NCBI GenBank assembly: GCA_017462785.1
Contig: JAFTQJ010000055.1
Location: 62,001-126,000, forward strand
DNA: 64,000 nucleotides
Direction of reading: 5' to 3'
Source of the DNA: Oscillospiraceae bacterium
Lineage (GTDB): Bacteria; Bacillota; Clostridia; Oscillospirales; Ruminococcaceae
Made by a program: the position numbers and the translations under genes. This document shows, one piece after another, positions 19,687 through 29,592 of this stretch. Below the pieces are notes generated by a model. It made no database searches and was not told the origin of the DNA. It saw only the letters and a program-made list of their open reading frames with translations. The stretch's first letter is position 1; each line of letters starts with the position of its first letter.

Positions 19687-19716
19687 ATTTTATGTTATTT
19701 TACAGGGTTCGGTCAA
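19687..19716 (-). promoter_or_regulatory. Candidate promoter for ilvD-leuCDB
   Basis: On the minus strand TTGACC (19711-19716), 18 bases, TAAAAT (19687-19692), just after the ilvC stop. The hexamers are good and the spacing slightly long. The predicted start is about 25 bases before the terminator hairpin. Confidence 0.45.
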
Positions 19717-19720
19717 CTGA

Positions 19721-20773
<1,053 letters not shown>

Positions 20774-21286
20774 TTATTTTACACATGTATCGCTGTTGAG
20801 GAACTCACTGCCTCTTTCAAGTGCCACAATACCTGTACGGCACATCTCCAGAATGCCAAGCGGCTTCACAAGAGCGATAAATGCTTCAATCTTGGATGAT
20901 TCGCCGGTAATCTCCACGCAGAGCGTGCTGGGGGAAAAATCGACGATCTTGGAACGGAAAATGTCCACGGCGGACAGGACTTCCTGTCTTGTCTGGGGAT
21001 CATTCTTCAGTTTGATCAGGGCAAGCTCACGATGCACGGATTTGTCGTGTTCCATGACCTTGACTTCCTTGACATTGTACAGCTTCCGGAGCTGCTTCAT
21101 CACCTGCTTGCGGGTAGAATCATCGCCGGTCGCATAAATCGTGATACGGGAATAATTCGGATCCTCTGTTTCACCCACAGTCAGGCTGTCGATATTGAAC
21201 GCACGGCGGGTGAACATGCCGGAAACTCGTGTCAGTACGCTGGGCTGGTTTTCAACCAGAATCGCAATTACATACTTCTTTTCCAT
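20774..21286 (-). CDS. ilvN: Acetolactate synthase small (regulatory) subunit
   Basis: Regulatory partner of IlvB that carries the valine feedback site. 170 aa: an N-terminal ACT domain (ILVENQPSVLTRVSGMFTRR, then NIDSLTVGETEDPNYSRITI) and the longer C-terminal domain (VDFSPSTLCVEITG, EMCRTGIVALERG). Its ATG shares one base with the ilvB stop (TAATG), so the subunits are translationally coupled. The symbol ilvH would serve equally well. Confidence 0.97.
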   Translation of the reverse strand: MEKKYVIAILVENQPSVLTRVSGMFTRRAFNIDSLTVGETEDPNYSRITIYATGDDSTRKQVMKQLRKLYNVKEVKVMEHDKSVHRELALIKLKNDPQTRQEVLSAVDIFRSKIVDFSPSTLCVEITGESSKIEAFIALVKPLGILEMCRTGIVALERGSEFLNSDTCVK

Positions 21287-22968
21287 TATTCGCCCTCCAC
21301 CTTTACGATGATGTCCTCAATGCAGCCGCCGGGCGGGAGCATGGGGAGTACAAATTCATCCTTGTCGATCATGCATTCTACCAGAACGGGGCCTTCCTCT
21401 GCAAATGCCTTTGTGAGCACGGATTCCAGCTCGCTCTTTTCCGAAATGCGGTAGCCTGCCATTCCGAATGCATCGGCAAGCTTCACAAAATCGGTCTTTC
21501 TGTCAGTCAGCATGGTGTTGGAGTAGTGTCTGTCGAAGAACAGCGTCTGCCACTGGCGAACCATGCCCAGTACACCGTTGTTCATCAGAATGATCACAAC
21601 CGGAATATTGTTTGCGGAGAGTGTTGCAAGCTCGTTGAGGTTCATGCCGAAGCTGCCGTCACCGGTGAACAGCACCGTTTTTTTGCCGGAAGCATAGGCT
21701 GCACCTATCGCTGCACCCAGACCATAACCCATTGTGCCCAGACCGCCGCTGGATGCGAAGGTACGGGGCTTTGCAAACGGATAATACTGAGCCGTCCACA
21801 TCTGATGCTGTCCGACATCCGTCGCAACGGGTGTATCCGGAGCAGTATGTCTGCTCACCTCACGGATGAGTGCGTAGGGTGTCAGCTTGTCCTCGGGAGT
21901 AATTTCACGGAGCTGCTTCTCCTCTTCTGCCTTCAGCTCTGCAATGCGTGCCATCCACTCGGGATGCTGCCTGCTTTCCACAAGTCCGAGCAGTCTGCCG
22001 AGTGCGTCCTTGATGTCGCACTCCATGCTCAGATGAACGGATACATTCTTGTTCAGCTCGGCACCGTCCGCATCCATATGCAGGATCTTTGCTCTGCGGG
22101 CATACTTTGCCACATTGCCGGTCGCACGGTCACTGAATCTTGCACCGATCGTAATGATCAGGTCGGCTTCGTCCTGACCCACGGAGGAAGCATAATGTCC
22201 ATGCATACCCTCCATGCCGAGGAAACGGGGATTCTCATTCGGCACTGCGGACAGTCCCATCATTGTACAGCCGATCGGGGCATCAATCAGATCCGCCAGT
22301 GCGGTTATTTCCTCGGAAACACCGGCAGTAATGACACCGCCGCCGATGTATATGTAAGGCTTTTCGGAAGCTGCGATCATCTCGGCAGCTTTCTGAAGCT
22401 TGTCGTCCTTTGCCTTTCGCTGCGGTGTTTTCTCCACCACCGCTGCAGCCGCATATTCAAATGCAGCCTTCTGCACATCCTTCGGGACATCCACGAGAAC
22501 GGGGCCGGGACGGCCGGACTTTGCAATTGCAAATGCTTCTCTGATGGTATCGGCGAGCTGATCTACGCTCTTGACAAAGAAATTGTGCTTTGTGATCGGG
22601 AGCGTAATGCCGGTAATATCGACCTCCTGAAAGCTGTCACGTCCGATCAGACTGTTCGGAACGTTGCCTGTGATAGCGACCAGTGGGATCGAATCCAGAT
22701 AGGCGGTAGCGATGCCGGTAACCAGATTTGTTGCACCGGGTCCGGATGTTGCAATGACGACACCGACTTTTCCGCTGACACGGGCATAGCCGTCCGCAGC
22801 GTGGGAAGCACCCTGTTCATGGGCTGTCAGGACATGATGGATCCTGTCACTTCTGGTGTACAATGCATCATACAGGTCGATGACCTGACCGCCGGGGTAA
22901 CCAAAGACGACATCGGTTCCCTGCTCAATCAAAGTTTCTACAACAATTTCTGCACCTGTTAATATCAT
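21286..22968 (-). CDS. ilvB: Acetolactate synthase large (catalytic) subunit
   Basis: Thiamine-diphosphate enzyme condensing pyruvate with pyruvate or 2-oxobutanoate. 560 aa. The catalytic Glu and activation loop are in FGYPGGQVIDLYDAL and TAHEQGASHAADGYAR; the ThDP/Mg motif is FTGDGSFGMNLNELATLS with NNIPVVIILMNNGVLGMV; a central FAD-domain-like region is present, as in biosynthetic enzymes. AAAGGA lies 8 bases before ATG 22968. First gene of its unit, with a consensus promoter about 130 bases upstream. Confidence 0.98.
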   Translation of the reverse strand: MILTGAEIVVETLIEQGTDVVFGYPGGQVIDLYDALYTRSDRIHHVLTAHEQGASHAADGYARVSGKVGVVIATSGPGATNLVTGIATAYLDSIPLVAITGNVPNSLIGRDSFQEVDITGITLPITKHNFFVKSVDQLADTIREAFAIAKSGRPGPVLVDVPKDVQKAAFEYAAAAVVEKTPQRKAKDDKLQKAAEMIAASEKPYIYIGGGVITAGVSEEITALADLIDAPIGCTMMGLSAVPNENPRFLGMEGMHGHYASSVGQDEADLIITIGARFSDRATGNVAKYARRAKILHMDADGAELNKNVSVHLSMECDIKDALGRLLGLVESRQHPEWMARIAELKAEEEKQLREITPEDKLTPYALIREVSRHTAPDTPVATDVGQHQMWTAQYYPFAKPRTFASSGGLGTMGYGLGAAIGAAYASGKKTVLFTGDGSFGMNLNELATLSANNIPVVIILMNNGVLGMVRQWQTLFFDRHYSNTMLTDRKTDFVKLADAFGMAGYRISEKSELESVLTKAFAEEGPVLVECMIDKDEFVLPMLPPGGCIEDIIVKVEGE

Positions 22969-23096
22969 GTTTTCATTCCTTTCTCGTAGAATTCTGCACT
23001 GCCCCGTCGGAAGATGTGCTGCATATTTGTCCGCATATGCTCAGAACGCACCTCGCAGGGATCCTGTATTCCTACAGAAAACAATGCTTACCATTT

Positions 23097-23125
23097 ATTA
23101 TAGCACTTCACGGAATTAAAATCAA
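23097..23125 (-). promoter_or_regulatory. Promoter of ilvB-ilvN-ilvC
   Basis: On the minus strand TTGATT (23120-23125), 17 bases, TATAAT (23097-23102). This leaves a leader of about 120 bases before ilvB. I see neither a T-box motif nor a convincing attenuator in that leader. Confidence 0.75.
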
Positions 23126-23235
23126 GAGGACATTTGATTTTTGCTATATTTACCAAAAATCAACCGCATATTTCGTTCGTTTTGTGCAATCCACTTTCCT
23201 ATTCTGCGGATGAAAAAACAATTTGCAAAAACTGC

Positions 23236-23264
23236 TTGACAAAACAGAAATTATATTGTATACT
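23236..23264 (+). promoter_or_regulatory. Promoter of leuA
   Basis: TTGACA (23236-23241), 17 bases, TATACT (23259-23264). It lies immediately before the T-box leader and is divergent from the ilvB promoter, about 110 bases away. Confidence 0.82.
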
Positions 23265-23271
23265 ATAATTG

Positions 23272-23515
23272 TAAATCACCCAAATGCAATGAAGGGACAA
23301 AAGACGCAGAAGCGGATGCAGAGAGCTGTCGGATGGTGCGAGGCAGTATCCGAACTGTGGGATAACTCCTCCCTGAGCAGATGTCTTGAACCATAGTAGA
23401 GGCATACGGGTTCTCCCGTTACAGAGAAATGTATTTGCTTCATGCAGATGCAGCTGAGTGGGCGTTTGATGCGTCAAGAAGAGTGGTACCACGGAGTTTT
23501 GCTTCGTCTCTTTTA
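23272..23515 (+). ncRNA. T-box leader, probably tRNA-Leu responsive
   Basis: A tRNA-sensing riboswitch ahead of leuA. The conserved T-box core AGAGTGGTACCACGG is at 23480-23494; its TGGT bulge would pair with an uncharged ACCA end whose discriminator base is A, as in tRNA-Leu. The Stem I distal elements appear as AGAGAGCTG and GGATGGTGCGAGGCAG near 23316-23345. The specifier region AACTCCTCCCTGAGC places a CTC (Leu) triplet at 23366-23368. Uncharged tRNA-Leu would favour the antiterminator and leuA expression. Boundaries are approximate and the specifier was assigned by eye. Confidence 0.87.
23491..23514 (+). terminator. Terminator half of the T-box switch
   Basis: ACGGAG pairs with CTTCGT across a TTTTG loop, followed by CTCTTTT. 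Its 5' arm is shared with the end of the T-box core, as required for mutually exclusive terminator and antiterminator. Confidence 0.65.
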
Positions 23516-23585
23516 TGTCAGTGCGGCATGAAAGAGTTTTTTTATGCCGTGATGTATTTCCCAAGAACAGAAAGGCGGTTTTAGT

Positions 23586-25253
23586 ATGAATCATCAGAAG
23601 TACACAAGACAGTATTTTGATGTCCAGAATCCCCCCATGAGATGGACACAGAAAACCTACATCGAAAAGGCACCGGTATGGTGCAGCGTTGACCTGCGTG
23701 ACGGCAATCAGGCTCTGATCATCCCGATGAGTCTGGAAGAAAAGCTCGAATTCTTCAAGATGCTGGTCAAGGTCGGCTTCAAGGAGATCGAGGTTGGTTT
23801 TCCGGCGGCTTCCGATACGGAGTATGAATTCTGCCGTGCACTGATCGAGCAGAATCTGATTCCGGATGATGTGAAGATTCAGGTGCTCACACAGTCCAGA
23901 GAGCACATCATTGCAAAGACCTTCGAGGCTCTGCGTGGCTGCAAGCATGCGATCGTGCATCTGTACAACTCCACCTCCCTCGCTCAGCGTGAGCAGGTGT
24001 TCCGCAGAAGCAAGGAGGAGATCATTGAGATCGCTGAATTCGGTGCAAAGCTCTGCAAGGAGTACCGTGAAAAGACACCGGGCAACTTCCAGTTTGAGTA
24101 TTCTCCGGAGAGCTTCACCGGCACGGAGCCGGAGTTTGCAGCGGAGATCTGCAACAGAGTCATTGACATCTGGCAGCCGACACCGGAGGATAAGGTCATC
24201 ATCAATCTGCCGGTTACAGTTTCCCACTCCATGCCCCATATTTACGCAAATCAGGTAGAGTACATGTGCGACCATCTGAACAACAGAGAAAACCTGCTGA
24301 TCTCCCTGCATCCGCATAATGACCGTGGCTGTGCAGTCGCTGACAGTGAAATGGGTCTGCTGGCAGGTGCGGACAGAATCGAGGGCACACTGTTCGGCAA
24401 CGGCGAGCGTACCGGCAATGTGGACATTGTGACACTGGGCATGAACATGTTCTCCCAGGGTGTGGATCCTGAGCTGGATTTCTCCAACCTGCCGGAAATC
24501 ACAGAGGTTTATGAGCGTGTGACAAGAATGCATGTTTATGAGCGTCAGCCGTACAGCGGTCAGCTGGTATTTGCTGCATTCAGCGGCTCCCATCAGGATG
24601 CGATCGCAAAGGGTATGCACTGGCGTGAGGAGAAGAACTGCGAGCACTGGACAGTTCCCTATCTGCCGATCGACCCGACGGATGTCGGCAGAGTTTACGA
24701 AGCAGATGTCATCCGTATCAACAGCCAGTCCGGTAAGGGCGGCATCGGCTATCTGCTGGAAACACAGTATGGTCTGGATCTGCCGAAGGCAATGCGTGAG
24801 GAGTTCGGCTACATCGTCAAGGGCGTTTCCGACCGTGGACACAGAGAGCTGCAGCCCTCCGAGGTTTATGATATTTTCCGTGAGACCTATGTGAACATCA
24901 CCGCACCGCTGGAGTACAAGGAAACACACTATGTCCAGAAGAGCGGCATTCAGGCACTGGTGACCTGTGCAATGAACGGCGAGGAACAGACCGTTCATGC
25001 ATCCGGCAACGGCAGACTGGATGCAGTAAGCAATGCGGTCAAGAAGTTCCTCGATCTGGAGTATACCATCAAGACCTATACCGAGCATGCACTGACTGTT
25101 TCTTCCAAGTCCGATGCGGTTTCCTATGTCGGCATTGAGATGGCGGACGGTAAGGTTTACTGGGGCGTTGGTCAGAAGCAGGATATTACGGATTCCTCCG
25201 TTTATGCTCTGTTCAGTGCGATCAACCGTTATTTTGCTGAAAATCAGAAGTAA
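23586..25253 (+). CDS. leuA: 2-isopropylmalate synthase, long (type II) form
   Basis: First committed leucine step: condensation of acetyl-CoA with 2-oxoisovalerate. 555 aa. The TIM-barrel active site is SVDLRDGNQALI (conserved DxRDG pattern) with metal ligands in LHPHNDRGCAVADSE; the C-terminus (about 430-555) is the Leu-binding regulatory domain. The N-terminus KYTRQYFDVQNPPMRW and overall length match the type II form known from actinobacteria and yeast rather than the usual 510-aa type. AAAGGCGG precedes ATG 23586. It is divergent from the other ilv/leu genes and the only one behind a T-box. Confidence 0.96.
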   Translation: MNHQKYTRQYFDVQNPPMRWTQKTYIEKAPVWCSVDLRDGNQALIIPMSLEEKLEFFKMLVKVGFKEIEVGFPAASDTEYEFCRALIEQNLIPDDVKIQVLTQSREHIIAKTFEALRGCKHAIVHLYNSTSLAQREQVFRRSKEEIIEIAEFGAKLCKEYREKTPGNFQFEYSPESFTGTEPEFAAEICNRVIDIWQPTPEDKVIINLPVTVSHSMPHIYANQVEYMCDHLNNRENLLISLHPHNDRGCAVADSEMGLLAGADRIEGTLFGNGERTGNVDIVTLGMNMFSQGVDPELDFSNLPEITEVYERVTRMHVYERQPYSGQLVFAAFSGSHQDAIAKGMHWREEKNCEHWTVPYLPIDPTDVGRVYEADVIRINSQSGKGGIGYLLETQYGLDLPKAMREEFGYIVKGVSDRGHRELQPSEVYDIFRETYVNITAPLEYKETHYVQKSGIQALVTCAMNGEEQTVHASGNGRLDAVSNAVKKFLDLEYTIKTYTEHALTVSSKSDAVSYVGIEMADGKVYWGVGQKQDITDSSVYALFSAINRYFAENQK

Positions 25254-25307
25254 TCCCATGCAAATTCAAATGACAAATCAAATGCAGTTGTTTTAAATGC
25301 TTGCCTA

Positions 25308-25336
25308 AGCCTGATTCCGCTATGCGGGGTCGGGCT
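25308..25336 (+). terminator. Probable leuA terminator
   Basis: AGCCTGATTCCGC and GCGGGGTCGGGCT form a 13-bp stem (three G-T wobbles) around TAT. The following ATGGCTGTTTTA has only a weak T run, so some read-through into the GH2 gene is possible. No other promoter for that gene stands out in the gap. Confidence 0.5.
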
Positions 25337-25364
25337 ATGGCTGTTTTATGGAAAGGAAAATACT

Positions 25365-28154
25365 ATGACTTCATATATTCCGCTTGCCGGAGTCTGGGAA
25401 TTTCTGGACGACCAGCAGAAGCGATTCGCAGGATTTCCCCCGAAAGCAGAGGATTTCAATGATACGATTACCCTCCCCTCCACGACCGCACAGGCGAAAA
25501 AGGGCACGCCGAATCCCAATCGGGAAACCGGATTTCTGACGGAGGTTTACCCTTACAAGGGAAATGCATGGTTCCGGACGGTGGTCGAAATACCAGCGGA
25601 ACACCGCAGGAATGTTACACTTTACATGGAACGGACCCGTGTGTCCGAGGTCTGGGTCAATGGTGTACGGGTCGGAACGAACAATAGCCTTTGCACACCG
25701 CACAGCTATGATCTCTCTGCTTTTTCTGCCTGTGATGCTCTTGAAATCTGCATCCGTGCGGACAACAGCAGCTATCCTACAAAGGGCGGACACATGACCT
25801 CACCCGATACGCAGACGAACTGGAACGGCATTCTTGGCAGTTTCTATCTCCGGTTTTCCGACCATCCTTGCAGGATCAGCCGGATCAAAGCGATTCCGGA
25901 TGCAGAAAACCGCAGGGTACGGCTTGTATTCCGGACAAACAGCACCGCAAATTTCGGCAAGGTCAGCGGACAGTGGGAGAACGCTGACGGTATTACTGCG
26001 TTGCTGGAAGAGCTGGAATTGACATTCACCCGCACGAGTGACGGTACTGCCTATGCGGACATTCCGCTTGGAAAGGATGCTCCGCTTTGGGATGAGTACC
26101 ATCCCGTCATCTGCCGCATGAAGGTGCTCGTTTCTGATTGCGGCGAGGAAGAGGTGATCTTCGGTCTGACCGATTTTCGTGCGGACGGGCATCAGTTCAC
26201 CAATCACGGCAAGCCCGTTTTCCTGCGTGGCAAGCATGACGGTATGATCTTCCCGATCGAAGGGGCGGCTCCCATGGACGTGGAGGGCTGGATGAAGGTC
26301 ATGAAAACTGCGAAATCCTATGGCATCAACCACTACCGTTTCCACACCTGCTGTCCGCCGGAGGCGGCTTTTCTTGCTGCCGATCTGCTGGGCATTTACA
26401 TGGAGCCGGAGATCCCGTTCTGGGGATCCGTTCATGCAACGGATGATCCGGATTACAACGCACAGGAACAGGCGTATCTGATCGCAGAGGGCAAGCGGAT
26501 TCTGGAGGAGTTCGGCAATCATCCGTCCTTTGCAATGTTCTCCCTCGGCAATGAGCTTTGGGGAAGTCCGAAACGGATCGGCGAAATCCTGCGGTATTAC
26601 CGACAGGATGAAAGCCGGATCCTGTTCACACAGGGCTGCAATAATTTTCAGTTTTACCCGAATATCCTGCCGGAGGATGATTTCTTTGTGGGCGTGCGGC
26701 TGGATAAGGAACGGCTGATCCGTGGCTCCTATGCGATGTGCGATGCACCGCTGGGACATGTGCAGACGGCAAGACCCTCCACAATGCACAATTATGATGC
26801 GTTCATTCATCCCGCAATTTCGGATTCTTCCGATGCCTCCGGTGAGGCACAGGAAATCGAGATCCAGTACGGCACGGGGGTCAAGAAAGTCCGCATGGAT
26901 CAGGCGAATGGCTTCCTTGTACCGGACAAGCCGGTGGTAACGCACGAGATCGGGCAGTACTGCACTTATCCGGATTTCAGGGAGATCGAAAAGTACACCG
27001 GCGTATTGCAGGCACGGAATTTTGAGATTTTCCGTGAGCGTCTGGAAGAAAAGGGCATGCTTGACATGGCGGAGGATTTCTTCCGCTGCTCCGGTCAGCT
27101 TGCAGTCCAGTGCTACAAGGAGGAGCTGGAAGCGGCGATGCGTTCGGAATATGTGGCGGGCTTCCAGATCCTTGATATTCAGGACTTTTCCGGTCAGGGT
27201 ACGGCACTGGTCGGCATTCTGGATGCGTTCATGGACAGCAAGGGACTGATTACGCCTGAAAAATGGAGAAATTTCTGCTCCGACCGTGTCCTGCTGGCAC
27301 AGTTTCCGTCCTATGTAGTGAATGCCGGAGAGGATTTCACAGCGGAGATTTTCCTGCGGTACTATGGACATGAGGAGCTGCACGGTCAGGTAGTTTGCCG
27401 ACTGACCACGGGAGAAGATGTGATTGCAGAAATTCCCGTGCGGGCAGATATTGCCGGACAGGGATTATTCCGGCTCGGAAAGGTCACGTTCCGTTTGCCG
27501 GAATCCGACAAAGTACAGCGGATCAGCTTTTCAGTACAGCTTGGGGATATTGATAATTCCTATGAACTGGAGGTATTCCCGAAGCAGGACTTCCCTGCAC
27601 TCACTGCAAAGGGCGTATGCGTGGCAGGTGACTGGGATGCAGCGAAAAAAGCTCTGGAAATGGGAGAAAAGGTGCTGTATCTGCCGAACGAGGTCAAGGA
27701 AAAGATCGAGGGATTCTACTGCACGGACTTCTGGTGCTATCCGATGTTCCGGAGTATTTCGGAGAGCATGGGAAAGCCCGTTCCGGTCGGTACTATGGGA
27801 CTGCGGATCGAGAATCTGCATCCGGCACTTGAGGGCTTTGGCTCGGAGCCGTGGAGCACGCCGCAGTGGTACGACATTGTGACACATGCGGATTGTGCGG
27901 TGCTTGACGATACCTCCATCCGTCCGATCGTGCAGATGATCGACAATTTCGAGAGAAATCACCGGCTTGGCATTCTCTTTGAATGCAAAGTGGGTTCGGG
28001 TTCCCTGCTCGTGTGCACGGCAAGGCTCTCTGAAATTGCGGACAGACCGGAGGCGGCACAGTTTGCAAAGTGCATTCTTTCCTATGCGGCATCCGCTGAT
28101 TTTGCACCGGAGCAGGATGCGGAGCCGGATGTGCTGGGTCGGATTTTCGGCTGA
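25365..28154 (+). CDS. Glycoside hydrolase family 2 enzyme, substrate unknown
   Basis: 929 aa cytoplasmic glycosidase (no signal peptide). A jelly-roll sugar-binding domain (about 1-170) with YMERTRVSEVWVNG, an Ig-like domain (about 175-270), a TIM barrel with acid/base Glu397 in SLGNELWG and nucleophile Glu528 in VTHEIGQY, then about 330 residues of C-terminal beta domains. GH2 includes beta-galactosidases, glucuronidases, mannosidases and arabinosidases; the sequence here does not fix the substrate. No transporter or regulator lies beside it. The start is preceded by GGAAAGG. Confidence 0.87.
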   Translation: MTSYIPLAGVWEFLDDQQKRFAGFPPKAEDFNDTITLPSTTAQAKKGTPNPNRETGFLTEVYPYKGNAWFRTVVEIPAEHRRNVTLYMERTRVSEVWVNGVRVGTNNSLCTPHSYDLSAFSACDALEICIRADNSSYPTKGGHMTSPDTQTNWNGILGSFYLRFSDHPCRISRIKAIPDAENRRVRLVFRTNSTANFGKVSGQWENADGITALLEELELTFTRTSDGTAYADIPLGKDAPLWDEYHPVICRMKVLVSDCGEEEVIFGLTDFRADGHQFTNHGKPVFLRGKHDGMIFPIEGAAPMDVEGWMKVMKTAKSYGINHYRFHTCCPPEAAFLAADLLGIYMEPEIPFWGSVHATDDPDYNAQEQAYLIAEGKRILEEFGNHPSFAMFSLGNELWGSPKRIGEILRYYRQDESRILFTQGCNNFQFYPNILPEDDFFVGVRLDKERLIRGSYAMCDAPLGHVQTARPSTMHNYDAFIHPAISDSSDASGEAQEIEIQYGTGVKKVRMDQANGFLVPDKPVVTHEIGQYCTYPDFREIEKYTGVLQARNFEIFRERLEEKGMLDMAEDFFRCSGQLAVQCYKEELEAAMRSEYVAGFQILDIQDFSGQGTALVGILDAFMDSKGLITPEKWRNFCSDRVLLAQFPSYVVNAGEDFTAEIFLRYYGHEELHGQVVCRLTTGEDVIAEIPVRADIAGQGLFRLGKVTFRLPESDKVQRISFSVQLGDIDNSYELEVFPKQDFPALTAKGVCVAGDWDAAKKALEMGEKVLYLPNEVKEKIEGFYCTDFWCYPMFRSISESMGKPVPVGTMGLRIENLHPALEGFGSEPWSTPQWYDIVTHADCAVLDDTSIRPIVQMIDNFERNHRLGILFECKVGSGSLLVCTARLSEIADRPEAAQFAKCILSYAASADFAPEQDAEPDVLGRIFG

Positions 28155-28219
28155 ACATGAAAGTTTCCCTGTTGAACTTCGGTGTATTTTATGAAAAATC
28201 ACGATTTCATGGGATTTGA

Positions 28220-28248
28220 TTGACGCTTTCCCCGAAACGTGATAGAAT
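28220..28248 (+). promoter_or_regulatory. Promoter of lysA
   Basis: TTGACG (28220-28225), 17 bases, TAGAAT (28243-28248), about 28 bases before the start of the lysA ribosome binding region. Confidence 0.75.
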
Positions 28249-28282
28249 AGAGGTATCATTCTTGACGAAAGGACAGGATCCA

Positions 28283-29551
28283 ATGAAAAAAATTCCGTTT
28301 ATTACCAAGGAACAGGCGGAGGAAATTGCAAAGGTCTACCCCACCCCGTTCCATATTTACGATGAAAAGGGCATCCGTGAAAATGCACGTCTGGTACAGA
28401 AGGCATTCGCATGGAACAAGGGCTACAGAGAGTATTTCGCAGTCAAGGCAACTCCCAATCCGTTCCTGCTGAAGATCTTGCAGGAGGAGGGCTGCGGCGT
28501 GGACTGCTCCTCTCTGACAGAGCTGCAAATGGCAGATGCATGCGGTTTTTCCGGCAGTGACATCATGTTCTCCTCCAACGTAACACCCGAGGAGGACTAC
28601 CGTTTTGCACACAAGCTCGGTGCCTACATCAATCTGGATGACCTGACACATGTGGATTATCTTGACCAGCTGACGGGCATTCCGGAAACCATTTCCTGCC
28701 GCTTCAATGCAGGCGGCAAGTTCCAGATCTCCACGGCAATCATGGACAGCCCGCAGGATGCTAAGTACGGTCTGACCCGTGAGCAGATGTTCGAGGCATT
28801 CCGCAAGCTGCGTGAAAAAGGTGCGAAGTATTTCGGTATCCACTCCTTCCTTGCGTCCAACACGGTGACAAATGAATACTATCCGACACTGGCAAAGCAG
28901 CTGTTCCAGCTGGCAGTTGATCTGCACGAAGAAACCGGTGCGGAGATCAAGTTCATCAACCTCTCCGGCGGTGTGGGTGTTGCCTATCATCCGGATCAGA
29001 CACCGAATGACATTCTTGCCATCGGCGAGGGTGTTCGTAAGGTCTATGAGGAGATCCTTGTGCCGGCAGGCATGGGCGATGTGGCAATTTTCACGGAAAT
29101 GGGACGTTTTATGATGGCTCCCTACGGACATCTCGTGACAAAGGTGCTGCACAAGAAGCATATTTACAAGGAATATGTGGGCTGTGATGCGTGTGCAGCG
29201 AACCTGATGCGTCCGGCAATGTACGGTTCCTACCACCACATTACTGTACTGGGCAAGGAAAATGAGGAATGCACCTATCTGTGCGATGTGACCGGCGGTC
29301 TGTGTGAGAACAACGACAAGTTTGCGATCGACCGCATGCTCCCCCCTGTTGAGATCGGCGATATGCTGGTGATCCATGATACAGGTGCACATGGTTTTGC
29401 GATGGGCTACAATTACAACGGAAAGCTCCGCAGTGCAGAGCTGCTGTACTGCGAGGACGGCACTGTGAAAATGATCCGCCGTGCAGAAACTCCGGCTGAT
29501 TATTTTGCAACGTTCGATTTCTGTGATGTGATGGACAAGTATCTGAAGTAA
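28283..29551 (+). CDS. lysA: Diaminopimelate decarboxylase
   Basis: Last step of lysine synthesis: decarboxylates meso-diaminopimelate. 422 aa, PLP-dependent alanine-racemase fold. Lys55 in YFAVKATPNP is the expected Schiff-base lysine; VDCSSLTEL, INLSGGVGVAYHPDQ and the C-terminal DVTGGLCENNDKF and DTGAHGFAMGYNYNG match the family. ATG 28283 follows AAAGGACAGGA; an in-frame ATG at 28220 would overlap the promoter. It is a single-gene unit closed by a strong terminator. Confidence 0.95.
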   Translation: MKKIPFITKEQAEEIAKVYPTPFHIYDEKGIRENARLVQKAFAWNKGYREYFAVKATPNPFLLKILQEEGCGVDCSSLTELQMADACGFSGSDIMFSSNVTPEEDYRFAHKLGAYINLDDLTHVDYLDQLTGIPETISCRFNAGGKFQISTAIMDSPQDAKYGLTREQMFEAFRKLREKGAKYFGIHSFLASNTVTNEYYPTLAKQLFQLAVDLHEETGAEIKFINLSGGVGVAYHPDQTPNDILAIGEGVRKVYEEILVPAGMGDVAIFTEMGRFMMAPYGHLVTKVLHKKHIYKEYVGCDACAANLMRPAMYGSYHHITVLGKENEECTYLCDVTGGLCENNDKFAIDRMLPPVEIGDMLVIHDTGAHGFAMGYNYNGKLRSAELLYCEDGTVKMIRRAETPADYFATFDFCDVMDKYLK

Positions 29552-29557
29552 AAATAC

Positions 29558-29592
29558 GGCTCTGCTGAATGATTCAGCAGAGCCTCTTTTTA
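29558..29592. terminator. Bidirectional terminator between lysA and the ICMT-like gene
   Basis: GGCTCTGCTGAA and TTCAGCAGAGCC form a perfect 12-bp stem with a TGA loop; TCTTTTT follows on the plus strand and GTATTTTT on the minus strand. It can end both convergent transcripts. Confidence 0.88.

Noticed and set aside
22969..23090. Possible T-box in the ilvB leader
   Set aside because: No TGGNACC core and no specifier-loop pattern on the minus strand.
23040..23096. Possible leader peptide before ilvB (a 17-codon frame beginning Met-Val-Ser-Ile-Val)
   Set aside because: Its ATG is at the predicted transcription start with no ribosome binding site, only four branched-chain codons occur, and no terminator/antiterminator pair follows.
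23199..25259. A 686-codon minus-strand open frame opposite leuA and the T-box
   Set aside because: It covers leuA, the T-box and the leuA promoter; no ribosome binding site or domain. A shadow of leuA codon use.
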